DNA of 64,000 nucleotides from Rhodoferax sp. TS-BS-61-7 (GCF_002943465.1 NZ_PTQY01000009.1:62001-126000); one strand, 5' to 3'; shown: positions 9,167 through 17,723, counted from the first letter of the stretch. Numbers and translations are program-made. The notes: generated by a model not told the origin, from the letters alone.

Positions 9167-11574
9167 GTTCAGTCATCCAACCCGCAGGCGCAGAGCAGGC
9201 GTTTTTTGAATCACAAAAACTGCCGTCCAGGAAAAGAGGGATGACGTTTGAGGCGCTGTTCTACCGCCAACTGCATCAAGTTACAGCACGTATTCACGAA
9301 ACTGAAAATATCGAGCAAATCATGCTCGAAACCAGCCAGGAAATTTGCAAACTGCTCAATGCAGATCGATTGACTTTGTACGCGGTAAGTGAAGATCAGG
9401 CTTCCATTGTTTCCAAAATCAAGACTGGTTTGAACAGTAGTCGGGACTTGAAATTACCCATTTCTCCGCAGAGTCTGGCGGGATACGCTGCTTACAGCAA
9501 GGCAGCGCTTAATTTGCTCGACGTCTACGATGAAGAGGCGCTGCGGCGTATCCATCCCGCTTTGTCCTTTCTGAAGGAGGTGGACAAGCGTTCGGGCTAC
9601 CGGACCAAGCAGATGTTGGTGGCGCCCATCATGGATGGGAATAGCTTGCATGGCGTTTTGCAGGTTATCAATAACAAAAACGATGAGCCCTTTGGTGAGT
9701 TGGAGGTGGATGGTGTCACCGAACTTTGCAAGACGCTGGCTACCGCGATTCGTCAGCGTCTTAAAAAGACCACCGAAGGCAGTGGCGTTAAAAAAGCCAC
9801 CAAGTTTGATAGTCTTGTCGCAGACGGTCTGCTGGCAGAGCAAGAACTGCGTAACAGCATCGAAGAGGCTCGCTCGGAAGGGCATTCGATTGAGGCGACC
9901 TTGATGTCCGACTTCGGGCTTAGTCCAGCTTTGTTGGGCGGAGCGTTGGCCAAGTTTTTTGGTGTGGCCTATGAGCCCTTCAATGCGGGTCGCATACGTT
10001 CTGAGATGTTGCATGGGGCGCTCAAGCGTGAATTCATCGTGGAGCAGGGATGGATTCCTTTGGAGGAGTCGCCTGAGGGGTTGGTGATCATGTGCCTGGA
10101 TCCAGAGGCCGTACGGGGTTCGCGGGTCGTCCCCCAGGTGTTCCCTAGGTCTAGCAAGTTCTCTTACCGCGTCACAACCCAGACGGAGTTCAAAGACACA
10201 TTGGCCCAGTTGTTTGGTGCATCGGCGGACAGCAGCACCATCGACCAATTGTTGGCGGACATGGACGGGGCGCCGATTGACGATGGCTCCAATGATGACT
10301 CCCTTGAGTCCGCTGCTGCGGACAACGAGTTGGTCAAGTTCGTCAACAAAGTGATCATCGACGCCTACAACCAGAAAGTATCGGACATTCATATTGAGCC
10401 GATGCCAGGCAAACTAAAAACTGGTATTCGTTTTCGTATCGACGGGAGTTTGGTCCCTTATGTGGAGGTGCCGGCGCACTTTCGCCAGGCAATGGTCACG
10501 CGTCTCAAGATCATGTGTGATCTCGATATTTCGGAGCGCCGCAAACCGCAGGACGGAAAAATCAAGTTCAAGAAGTACGGTCCACTGGATATAGAGCTTC
10601 GCGTAGCCACCATTCCATCGGCGGGTGGTGTTGAAGATGTGGTGATGCGGATTTTGGCGGCCGGAGAGCCCATTCCGCTTGAAAAACTGGGGTTGACGGC
10701 CCACAACAAGGCGAGACTGGAAGCAACTGTTAGCAAACCTTATGGTTTGTTTTATGTATGCGGCCCTACAGGCTCCGGTAAAACAACTACCTTGCACTCG
10801 ATTCTGAAGTTTCTCAATACGCCGGACACCAAAATCTGGACTGCTGAAGATCCAGTTGAAATTACGCAAAAGGGTTTGCGTCAAGTACAGATCAATAAAA
10901 AAGCGGGAATCGACTTTGCGCTGGTCATGCGCGCGTTCTTGCGTGCGGACCCTGACATCATCATGGTGGGTGAGTCGCGTGACAAGGAAACCGTATCAAT
11001 GGGGGTGGAGGCCTCCTTGACCGGGCATATGGTGTTTTCGACCCTGCACACCAACTCCGCGCCCGAGTCTATTACCCGTCTACTCGATATGGGCATGGAT
11101 CCCTTCAACTTTGCAGATGCACTCTTGGGCATCTTGGCGCAGCGGTTGGCCAAGAAATTGTGCGATTGCAAGCAGGCTTACATGCCGGATGCGGAAGAGC
11201 TCCGTTTGTTCGCTGCGGAGTATGCCGAGGAACTGCGCCACTCCCAAGCGTGGAAGGCAGACTATGCGGGCGAATCCAAGAAGATGATTGACAAATGGGT
11301 GCAAGCCTACGGTGAAGGCGGTCAACTCAAGTTCTATAAAGCCGTTGGTTGCGATAAGTGCAATAGCTCAGGCTACAAAGGCCGTGTCGGCTTGCATGAG
11401 TTAATGGTTGCGGATGACGCTGTAAAGAAGCTAATTCAGGAGCGGGCTCGGGTGGCAGAGCTGTTTGCTGCCGCTGTTGAAGGAGGCATGCGAACCCTCA
11501 AGATGGATGGAATGGAGAAGGTGATGATGGGACTTACGGACCTCAAGATGGTTAGGCAGGTGTGTATTAAGTGA
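9163..11574 (+). CDS. GAF-domain GspE/PilB-family secretion ATPase
   Basis: An 803-residue hexameric-type ATPase of the type II secretion/type IV pilus family. ATG 9163 overlaps the phosphodiesterase stop (ATGA) and has GGAG 8 nt upstream. Residues about 25-190 form a GAF domain; about 220-345 is a GspE N-terminal-like region (GLSPALLGGALAKFFGV); the ATPase core follows with Walker A GPTGSGKTTT (from residue 534), Asp box and Walker B RADPDIIMVGESRD, and a zinc-type cysteine region (LCDCKQ, then CDKCNSSGYKGRVG). Canonical PilB and GspE lack a GAF domain. No pilC or pilD is adjacent, so this is probably an extra ATPase regulated by a small ligand. Confidence 0.9.
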   Translation: MSSVIQPAGAEQAFFESQKLPSRKRGMTFEALFYRQLHQVTARIHETENIEQIMLETSQEICKLLNADRLTLYAVSEDQASIVSKIKTGLNSSRDLKLPISPQSLAGYAAYSKAALNLLDVYDEEALRRIHPALSFLKEVDKRSGYRTKQMLVAPIMDGNSLHGVLQVINNKNDEPFGELEVDGVTELCKTLATAIRQRLKKTTEGSGVKKATKFDSLVADGLLAEQELRNSIEEARSEGHSIEATLMSDFGLSPALLGGALAKFFGVAYEPFNAGRIRSEMLHGALKREFIVEQGWIPLEESPEGLVIMCLDPEAVRGSRVVPQVFPRSSKFSYRVTTQTEFKDTLAQLFGASADSSTIDQLLADMDGAPIDDGSNDDSLESAAADNELVKFVNKVIIDAYNQKVSDIHIEPMPGKLKTGIRFRIDGSLVPYVEVPAHFRQAMVTRLKIMCDLDISERRKPQDGKIKFKKYGPLDIELRVATIPSAGGVEDVVMRILAAGEPIPLEKLGLTAHNKARLEATVSKPYGLFYVCGPTGSGKTTTLHSILKFLNTPDTKIWTAEDPVEITQKGLRQVQINKKAGIDFALVMRAFLRADPDIIMVGESRDKETVSMGVEASLTGHMVFSTLHTNSAPESITRLLDMGMDPFNFADALLGILAQRLAKKLCDCKQAYMPDAEELRLFAAEYAEELRHSQAWKADYAGESKKMIDKWVQAYGEGGQLKFYKAVGCDKCNSSGYKGRVGLHELMVADDAVKKLIQERARVAELFAAAVEGGMRTLKMDGMEKVMMGLTDLKMVRQVCIK

Positions 11575-11668
11575 CAAAAATGTCTTTGGCTGACATGCTT
11601 GAACCTAACTGAAGCAAGTCAAGAAAACAAAAAAGGCAATATTGGCTCGTTTTCCCCCCGATTCAGGC

Positions 11669-11685
11669 TTGGCATGAAGTCTGCT
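11669..11685 (+). promoter_or_regulatory. Sigma-54 (RpoN) promoter of pilA
   Basis: TTGGCATGAAGTCTGCT has the GG-N10-GC spacing (GG 11671-11672, GC 11683-11684) of -24/-12 promoters, 35 bases before the pilA start. In Pseudomonas and relatives pilA is driven by RpoN with PilR, so this is the expected arrangement. Confidence 0.85.
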
Positions 11686-11719
11686 GATACCTAAGTCTCT
11701 TACTTTTTTGGAGTCTATG

Positions 11720-12202
11720 ATGAAGCGTTCTATTCAAAAGGGTTTCACCCTGATCGAGTTGATGATCGTGGTTGCGATCATTGGTATCTTGGCGGCGGTG
11801 GCTTTGCCTGCTTATCAGGATTACACGATTCGTGCTCGCATGTCGGAAGTCATTTTGGCAGCGTCGCAGTGCCGTACCACTATCACGGAAACCGTTCAGT
11901 CATCAACTTCGGCCTCTGCCTTCCAGGCCGGTGGTTGGGGCTGTGAGAACTCGGCCCCTGGTGGACAAGTTGGCCGTATCCAGACTAGCGCTGAAGGCAC
12001 GATCAAAGTGACCAGCGGTGTTGCAAATGCTGTCGGCGCCATTTTCTTGGCCCCTGCTGCAGCTATTAATTTTGGTGGTAACGTCAACGCTTGGCTTTGC
12101 GGCCCGGATTCCACTGGTGGCGTGAATCCCAAGTATTTACCTGGTTCTTGCCGTGACACCACAGTGGGTGCCGCACACACTGGCGAAACGTTCCTGCCTT
12201 AA
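11720..12202 (+). CDS. pilA: Type IVa major pilin-like prepilin
   Basis: A 160-residue prepilin. The short basic leader MKRSIQKG is followed by the class III cleavage site and [22 protein letters not shown], with Glu5 of the mature pilin present. The rest is a soluble head domain with four cysteines (SQC, WGC, WLC, GSC) that could form one or two disulfides. ATG 11720 is chosen because GGAG lies 6 nt upstream; ATG 11717 and TTG 11708 are too close to it or upstream of it. A sigma-54 promoter precedes the gene and a strong terminator follows. The downstream PglL-like and TfpZ-like genes suggest a glycosylated pilin. Confidence 0.93.
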   Translation: MKRSIQKGFTLIELMIVVAIIGILAAVALPAYQDYTIRARMSEVILAASQCRTTITETVQSSTSASAFQAGGWGCENSAPGGQVGRIQTSAEGTIKVTSGVANAVGAIFLAPAAAINFGGNVNAWLCGPDSTGGVNPKYLPGSCRDTTVGAAHTGETFLP

Positions 12203-12220
12203 TGTCGCTTGATTTGGCAA

Positions 12221-12246
12221 AAAGGGGGCATCTGCCCCCTTTTTTA
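12221..12246 (+). terminator. Rho-independent terminator after pilA
   Basis: Stem AAAGGGGGCA/TGCCCCCTTT with a tiny TC loop and a run of T. It lies 19 bases after the pilA stop, so pilin mRNA should mostly end here and pglL be expressed at a lower level. Confidence 0.92.
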
Positions 12247-12254
12247 TTGTCGCC

Positions 12255-13937
12255 ATGACCCATATGCTGTATTCGCTGGGCCTTGTTGTATTAGGTTTGT
12301 GCTGGCTCGTATCCGAGCACTTTCCGCCGTGGTACGCCTTTCACACGGAGGTGCCAGCATTTGCCGCGGTTTTCATCGGTCTGGTGGTACCGATTAGGCA
12401 CCGTCTTTCATCTTTCAAAATACCAAGCGGTGTCGCTGGAGTCGTATTGTTGCTCGCCGTGGTGGGTGTGCAATGGGCATCGGGGTTGATGGTCTATGGT
12501 GGCGACGCTTGGGTGGCAGTCGCCTATGTCGCGGTGTTTGGCTTGGCATGGCTATGGGCCTACCACTGGGTGCACGTTGGCTCTAAGCAAATAGTGCTGT
12601 TGGCAATTTGTTACTGTTTGATCTGTATTGCTCTGGTCACTTCGCTGCAACTGTTTGCGCAGTGGTTGCAGGTGGATCAATGGTTTGATGGTTGGGTGTT
12701 GGAGCGGCTGCCCCAAGGGCGGCCACGGGCCAATTTAGGCCAACCGAATCAGGCAGCCACAACCCTTGTCATGGCGATGGTAGCCGCTGGCGCGCTGTTT
12801 GCGCACCAGCGCATCAACTATGGGGTGGCCTGTTTGTTGGTGGTTGTATTTACGTTGGCAGCCACCCTGACACAGTCACGCACCGCGCTCCTTTCGGCAA
12901 CTGTTGTAGCGGTAGGCTTTCTAGCCTATGCCCGTGGCCGCAAGCTGGGTTTGTGTGCGAATGTGTCGGTCATCATCTGGCTGGCCATCTTTATGAGCAC
13001 CGCATGGGTTTTTGCAAACCAGGATCTCGTGGTTGGCGCACCTTCACTGAACCAAGAGCAAATCACTCAAATCGGTACGCGTCCCTTGATCTGGCGCCAG
13101 CTTTGTTTGGCGGTACTGGAAAAACCGTGGTTTGGATGGGGGGTGCTACAGCTCGCTGGGGCGCAGCAATGGGGGGGCACCAATTTCCCCGGGACGGAGC
13201 AGGCCAACTATGCGCACAATATCCTATTAGACAGTCTGGTAATGCTGGGAATACCGATCACCATTGCCATACTTGGAGCCATATTGTGGTGGGTTTGTCG
13301 CCGGTGGAAACATTTGCACAGCTCTGCGGAAGGCATGTGGTCTGTTGCGCTTCTAATGCCAATCATCGTTCACGCCATGCTTGAATATCCGCACGCATAT
13401 TCATATTACTTGGTACTCGCCGGACTACTGATCGGGCTTGTAGATGCAAGTACTTTGGGCACTGAAGAGCAGGCATTTGAAGTGTCAAGGGGCGTCATGT
13501 TGTGTATTACAGTGACTTGGCTGGCGTTGTTGTTGTTGTTGGGGCGTGAATACATGCTGGCCGAAGAGGATTTTCGTATGAATCGGTTCGAAAACCGCAG
13601 AATTGGTCCGCCACAGATGGACTACCAGCCCCCAAGATTGCTGTTCTTGACCCAACTTAGCGACCAAGCCCGAGCCATGCGTCTGCGTGCGGTGCGCGAC
13701 ATGCCGCCTGAGGATGTAGATACATTGGACAGGGTGGCCAAGCGTTATACCTGGGGGCCCATACAATTTAGAGCGGCACTTGCTTTGGCGTTGAATGGTC
13801 GGCCGGATGAGGCAAGCAATAGGCTGCGAGTCATCAAGAGCCTTTTCGCAGAGGATGTTTACGCAGAAGCCCGTGACAACTTTCTGCGTCTGGCGGATGA
13901 GCAATATCCGGAACTGAAATTGGTGACTGTCCCATGA
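12255..13937 (+). CDS. PglL/Wzy-family O-oligosaccharyltransferase or ligase
   Basis: A 560-residue polytopic membrane protein with about 11-12 hydrophobic segments and a C-terminal soluble tail. The central segment LGQPNQAATTLVMAM and the following large periplasmic loop (TRPLIWRQ, W-G-W-G, NYAHNILLDSL) match the Wzy_C/PglL class, which transfers lipid-linked glycans to pilin serines or polymerises O-antigen. Its position right after pilA and before a TfpZ-like gene favours pilin glycosylation (PglL/TfpO role). It starts at ATG 12255 just after the pilA terminator and overlaps the next gene by 4 bases. An O-antigen ligase role is the alternative. Confidence 0.85.
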   Translation: MTHMLYSLGLVVLGLCWLVSEHFPPWYAFHTEVPAFAAVFIGLVVPIRHRLSSFKIPSGVAGVVLLLAVVGVQWASGLMVYGGDAWVAVAYVAVFGLAWLWAYHWVHVGSKQIVLLAICYCLICIALVTSLQLFAQWLQVDQWFDGWVLERLPQGRPRANLGQPNQAATTLVMAMVAAGALFAHQRINYGVACLLVVVFTLAATLTQSRTALLSATVVAVGFLAYARGRKLGLCANVSVIIWLAIFMSTAWVFANQDLVVGAPSLNQEQITQIGTRPLIWRQLCLAVLEKPWFGWGVLQLAGAQQWGGTNFPGTEQANYAHNILLDSLVMLGIPITIAILGAILWWVCRRWKHLHSSAEGMWSVALLMPIIVHAMLEYPHAYSYYLVLAGLLIGLVDASTLGTEEQAFEVSRGVMLCITVTWLALLLLLGREYMLAEEDFRMNRFENRRIGPPQMDYQPPRLLFLTQLSDQARAMRLRAVRDMPPEDVDTLDRVAKRYTWGPIQFRAALALALNGRPDEASNRLRVIKSLFAEDVYAEARDNFLRLADEQYPELKLVTVP

Positions 13938-14713
13938 ACGTGTTCTCGCCGTCCCTGTCTTTTTGGCGTGACCGCCTGCAAGCCAGCGCTATCCATCTCG
14001 CGCTGAGCCTCTCTATTGCAATGCTGGCCGCCATGCTGGTGTTTGGAGTTTGGTACCCCTACCCTTATCGGGAGATGTCTGGCGGGCGTGAGCTGTTTCT
14101 GTTGGTGGTCGCGGTGGATATTATTCTGGGGCCCTTGATTACCCTGATCGTATTCAACCGTACCAAGCCTCTGCCCGAATTGCGGCGCGACCTCGCCGTG
14201 GTAGCCATCTTGCAGCTGTCTGCATTGGGTTATGGTGTGTGGACTGTGTCAGTCGCGCGTCCGGTACACATGGTATTTGAGTACGACCGCTTCCGTGTCG
14301 TGCATGCGATTGATGTCGCGCCAGAGTTGTTGGCGCAAACACCCTCAAGCATCAACGCTTTGCCGCTGACGGGGCCGACTTTGCTGGCACTACGCCCATT
14401 CAAGGACGAAAAAGAAAAAATGGATGCGACCCTAGCTGCGTTACAAGGGGTGTCTCTGGCTTCTCGGCCCGACTTGTGGCAACCTTATGCGCAGAACATT
14501 CCCGACGTACTCAAAGTTGCTAGTCCTGCCAGGGAACTTAAAACCCGGTTCCCTGATCGGACGGCAGAGATAGAGCGCGTACTAGCTGACGCCGGCCGCA
14601 AGCCCGAGGACGTGTTGTTCCTGCCCATGGTCGGTCGCAAATCCTTCTGGACTGTCTTCCTCGATCCAATCACTGCTGATATTGTGGCTACCATGCCACT
14701 GGATTCGTTTTGA
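13934..14713 (+). CDS. tfpZ: TfpX/TfpZ-family type IV pilin accessory protein
   Basis: A 259-residue membrane protein of the TfpX/TfpZ family, which acts as an accessory or chaperone for particular pilin types. Three N-terminal hydrophobic helices are visible (about residues 18-42, 55-75, 90-110), containing the family-typical GVWYPYPYREMSGG and DIILGPLITLIVFN. A periplasmic domain follows with FEYDRFRVVHAIDV and ends FLDPITADIVATMPLDSF. The start codon overlaps the pglL stop (ATGA), so the two are translationally coupled. The likely job is stabilising the adjacent PilA before assembly. Confidence 0.88.
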   Translation: MNVFSPSLSFWRDRLQASAIHLALSLSIAMLAAMLVFGVWYPYPYREMSGGRELFLLVVAVDIILGPLITLIVFNRTKPLPELRRDLAVVAILQLSALGYGVWTVSVARPVHMVFEYDRFRVVHAIDVAPELLAQTPSSINALPLTGPTLLALRPFKDEKEKMDATLAALQGVSLASRPDLWQPYAQNIPDVLKVASPARELKTRFPDRTAEIERVLADAGRKPEDVLFLPMVGRKSFWTVFLDPITADIVATMPLDSF

Positions 14714-16269
14714 TCTGTTGCTTGAAAACAATTCATCCCTCAGTCTTTTTCCGTGTTGCGCAAGTAGCTATAGTGTGCACAGCACTTGGTGCCGCAGGTG
14801 TTGGCTGGACACAGTCCACGCCAGCGCGCCCGAGTGCGGGATTGCCCCACCTCGGCGACACCACCTCCATCACCCCCGCCGCAGAGCGCCGTCTAGGCGA
14901 TCGAATAGCCCGTGAGCTCTACCGCGACCCGGATTACCTCGACGATGCGGTCATTGGTGAATACGTGCAGGGTATCTGGCTGCCGCTGATGGCCGCAGCG
15001 CGTGCGCGCGGCGAGTTGCCGCCTGAGCTGGATGCGCAGTACGCCTGGCGGGTGTTGTTAGGGCGTGACCGTTCGGTCAATGCGTTTGCCTTGCCAGGGG
15101 CTTACTTTGGTGTGCATTTGGGGTTGGTGGGCGTTGTCACCAGCCGTGACGAATTGGCTGCGGTGTTGGCCCATGAATTGAGCCACGTGACACAGCGCCA
15201 TATCGCGCGACTGATCACACGCCAGAATGAACAAACACCCTGGCTGATTGGGGCCATGATTTTGGGCGCGATGGCTGCCAGCAAGAACCCGGGCGGCGCC
15301 AATGCCGTTATTGTGGGCGGACAAGCGGTTGCTGCGCAGACGCAGCTCAATTTCTCGCGCGACATGGAGCGCGAGGCGGACCGAGTGGGTTTTGGCATCG
15401 CGGGCCAGGCGGGTTTTGCACCGCAGGGTTTTGTGTCCATGTTTGAGAAATTGCAGCAGTCCTCCCGGCTTAACGACGCGGGTGGTTTTCCCTACCTGCG
15501 CAGCCACCCCCTCAGCACTGAGCGCATGGCGGACATGCAAGCGCGTATTCCCGGCACAGGCGCTGCTACCCCCTCCGCGCCAGCGGACGCTGAACATCCT
15601 CTGATCGCCGCACGGGCGCGTGTTCTGTCCAATCCGGCGGTGGATGCCCTGCGCCACTGGGTGCAAGAGGCCGAACCCGCCCGGCTGGCGCGCCAGCCCG
15701 CCGCGCTGCAGGCGGGCGTTTTGTATGCGGCGACGCTTGCCGCGTCTCGCTTGCGGTCATTTGACCAAACGGACGCTCTGAGCCAACGCCTGCGCGAGGC
15801 GGCACGCAGTGATGCACAAGCAGCGCGCCAAGTGCGTTTGTTGCTGGCAGAGATTGCGCTGGTCCGAGGCAATGCAGCGCAAGCCATGGTGGAGCTGGGG
15901 CCGCAATGGTCCAGCCGCAGCCGAGCCGAACTGTTGTTGGCGGTGCAGGCGCAGCTGGCGCTGGGCCGCGCCGATGCCGCATCACAAAGTTTGCAGACCT
16001 GGCTGGCCGACAACGCTGGGGATGCACAAGCCTGGCAGTGGCTGGCGCGCACTGCGGCTGCGCAGGGACGCATGGTGGCATCGATCCGTGCAGAGGCAGA
16101 AGTGAATATTGCGCAGCTGGACTATGTGGCTGCGCTGGCGCGGCTCAAGGCTGCGCAGGATATGGCCCGCAGCGATCCCAAAGCAGGCGACCACTTTGAA
16201 GCGTCGATTGTCGATACCCGGGCGCGCCAGGTGGAGCAGTTACTTCGTGAACAGGCGCTCGAGCGCTGA
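14710..16269 (+). CDS. Periplasmic M48 metalloprotease with TPR tail (BepA/YfgC-like)
   Basis: A zinc metalloprotease of up to 519 residues. A signal peptide (hydrophobic stretch about residues 14-32 ending near GWTQS) leads to an M48 domain: the HELSH zinc motif in VLAHELSHVTQRH and the third-ligand helix RDMEREADRVG. The C-terminal half is Ala/Gln-rich helical repeats consistent with TPRs, as in BepA, which degrades stalled outer-membrane proteins and assists LptD assembly. The TTG at 14710 overlaps the tfpZ stop. A TTG at 14722 is an equally possible start, so the N-terminus is uncertain. The 3' end overlaps the convergent gene by 30 bases. Confidence 0.88.
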   Translation: MICCLKTIHPSVFFRVAQVAIVCTALGAAGVGWTQSTPARPSAGLPHLGDTTSITPAAERRLGDRIARELYRDPDYLDDAVIGEYVQGIWLPLMAAARARGELPPELDAQYAWRVLLGRDRSVNAFALPGAYFGVHLGLVGVVTSRDELAAVLAHELSHVTQRHIARLITRQNEQTPWLIGAMILGAMAASKNPGGANAVIVGGQAVAAQTQLNFSRDMEREADRVGFGIAGQAGFAPQGFVSMFEKLQQSSRLNDAGGFPYLRSHPLSTERMADMQARIPGTGAATPSAPADAEHPLIAARARVLSNPAVDALRHWVQEAEPARLARQPAALQAGVLYAATLAASRLRSFDQTDALSQRLREAARSDAQAARQVRLLLAEIALVRGNAAQAMVELGPQWSSRSRAELLLAVQAQLALGRADAASQSLQTWLADNAGDAQAWQWLARTAAAQGRMVASIRAEAEVNIAQLDYVAALARLKAAQDMARSDPKAGDHFEASIVDTRARQVEQLLREQALER

Positions 16270-16590
16270 TTCGATGACCAAGCCCAGCAGGGTGTAGATC
16301 AGCGAGCCAATCAGGGCTGCGGTAAAACCCTGCACCTGAAAACCGTCCAACACACCAGCGGCGGACCAGAACATCAGCGCGTTGATGACAAACAGGAACA
16401 GGCCCAGCGTCAGCACGGTGAAGGGCAGGGTCAGCACCACCAGCAGAGGCCGCACCACGGTGTTGAGCAAACCAATCACAAACGCGGCGATCAGCGCGGC
16501 GGTGAAACTTTTCACTTCCACGCCGCTGTAGAGGTGGGCCACCGCCAGCAAGGCGGTCGCGCTCAGAAGCCATTTGACGAGTAATTTCAT
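16240..16590 (-). CDS. Four-helix membrane protein of the phage_holin_4 (YvlD-like) family
   Basis: A 116-residue small inner-membrane protein, MKLLVKWLLSATALLAVAHL onward, with four hydrophobic helices and the family-typical NTVVRPLLVVLTLPFTVLTLG. The name phage holin is a domain-database label; there is no phage context. ATG 16590 is chosen because the longer upstream frame encodes basic, non-hydrophobic sequence. It is convergent with the M48 protease and overlaps its 3' end by 30 bases. The function is unknown; relatives affect envelope-stress or antimicrobial responses in Firmicutes. Confidence 0.85.
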   Translation of the reverse strand: MKLLVKWLLSATALLAVAHLYSGVEVKSFTAALIAAFVIGLLNTVVRPLLVVLTLPFTVLTLGLFLFVINALMFWSAAGVLDGFQVQGFTAALIGSLIYTLLGLVIESALERLFTK

Positions 16591-16620
16591 GGTGCTGCAG
16601 CATAGCACCGGCCTGTTGCG

Positions 16621-16650
16621 TCGCCCAGAGGCCTTGGGACCTCTGGGCGA
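16621..16650 (-). terminator. Hairpin between terC and the four-helix protein gene
   Basis: Perfect 11-bp inverted repeat TCGCCCAGAGG/CCTCTGGGCGA with an 8-base loop, just past the terC stop on the minus strand. No T-tract follows, so it is either a weak or Rho-assisted terminator or a leader structure of the downstream gene. Confidence 0.5.
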
Positions 16651-16666
16651 GGCGCGTGTTTCTTGT

Positions 16667-17377
16667 TCAGCCGTTGCGGGCCAATTGAGCCTGGGCGCGC
16701 TTTTGGCTCCACCAGCCTGCACTCAGCACACCCACAACCGCCAGGGCGTAGAGTGCCCAGCGTGCGGCCAGGTGCATGCTGTCGGTGGTGCTGGCATCTC
16801 CAAACACCCGGCGCAGCAGTGCCTCGCCCACCACCATCTTGGCAGCCGTAAAGGCCAGCACAGCAGCGCCCAGCTGAATGATGATCGGAAAACGCTCTAC
16901 CAAGCGCAGCACCACGCTGCTGCCAAACACCACAATCGGCACGCTGATCAGCAGGCCGAGCACGACCAGGTCCATGGCGCCGTGGGCGGCACCGGCCACC
17001 CCCAGCACGTTGTCGATGCCCATCAGCGCATCGGCCACCACAATGGTTTTCATGGCGCCCCAGAAGGTGCTGGCGGACGGGCCGTCGTGTTCCCCGCCAT
17101 CCTGGTCGGCCAGCAACTGGTAAGCAATCCACAGCAGCCCCAGGCCACCCACCAGCATCAGGCCTGGCACCTTGAGCAACCAGACCACGCCCAAGGTCAT
17201 GACCGAGCGAACCACAATCGCGCCCACGGTACCCCACAGAATGGCTTTGCGTTTCAGCGGGGGGGGCAGGTTGCGCGCGGCCAGCGCGATCACGATGGCG
17301 TTGTCGCCGGCCAGGACGAGGTCAATGAGCACAATGGCCAGCAAGGCGGACCACCAGGGGGCGGAGAGAAATTCCAT
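16667..17377 (-). CDS. TerC-family membrane protein under Mn2+ riboswitch
   Basis: A 236-residue TerC/YkoY-type membrane protein with paired acidic motifs IDLVLAGDNAIVIALA and ADALMGIDNVLGVAG and about seven hydrophobic helices. It is a paralogue of the protein at 1000-1701. The 5' leader carries a yybP-ykoY riboswitch, which in other bacteria senses Mn2+ and turns on manganese exporters including TerC-type proteins. Manganese efflux, or metalation of exported proteins, is therefore the best-supported role. ATG 17377 begins directly at the first helix (MEFLSAPWW). Confidence 0.93.
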   Translation of the reverse strand: MEFLSAPWWSALLAIVLIDLVLAGDNAIVIALAARNLPPPLKRKAILWGTVGAIVVRSVMTLGVVWLLKVPGLMLVGGLGLLWIAYQLLADQDGGEHDGPSASTFWGAMKTIVVADALMGIDNVLGVAGAAHGAMDLVVLGLLISVPIVVFGSSVVLRLVERFPIIIQLGAAVLAFTAAKMVVGEALLRRVFGDASTTDSMHLAARWALYALAVVGVLSAGWWSQKRAQAQLARNG

Positions 17378-17484
17378 GTCAAATCCAGGTTGAAGTCGGT
17401 GTGGTGCGCACCGCGCGCTGGACCGAAAGTCGTGGGATCAGGATCCGCAAGTGCACTTCGATCCAGCCTTGGGTGGGCTGCAAT

Positions 17485-17600
17485 CGAAGGTCTTGCTCAG
17501 CCAGGTGGGACACCTGGCCCAACAAGCCGGAAGCGGAGCTTCGTATTGACGACTTGTTGATAACCGCTGCGTGGCAGCGGGCGGGAGCTACTCCCCTTCG
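17485..17600 (-). promoter_or_regulatory. yybP-ykoY manganese riboswitch in the terC leader
   Basis: On the minus strand the 116-nt segment begins CGAAGGGGAGTAGC and ends CTGAGCAAGACCTTCG; CGAAGG pairs with CCTTCG to close P1. Between them are the conserved GTCGTCAATACG and a GCTTGTTGGGC/P3 hairpin (CCAGGTGTCCCACCTGG). Both metal-binding loops of the RF00080 class are present. A TACACT -10-like box lies 8-13 bases upstream of the aptamer (plus positions 17608-17613). About 107 bases remain for an expression platform before the ATG. I see no U-tract terminator, so translational control is likelier. This explains most of the 346-base gap between terC and the next gene. Confidence 0.9.
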
Positions 17601-17723
17601 CGGCCGGAGTGTACCGGATGTGCGCCAAAAGCCTGTAAAACTCGGGGTTTTCAAAGAATGGGCCGCCAGCGTCGGCGGGCGGCCACCGGCCGGTATATGA
17701 TCCGCCCCCTTCTACGGGAATCT

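Noticed and set aside
11708..11719. TTG 11708 or ATG 11717 as the pilA start
   Set aside because: GGAG at 11710-11713 can only serve ATG 11720, and that start gives a normal short prepilin leader.
16240..16590. Phage holin, suggesting a prophage remnant
   Set aside because: The family label is misleading; there is one chromosomal small membrane protein and no other phage gene in the window.
16574..17560. 328-residue plus-strand frame across the terC region
   Set aside because: It is His/Gln/Gly-rich, runs antisense to terC and ends inside the riboswitch; the minus strand has the real gene and its leader.
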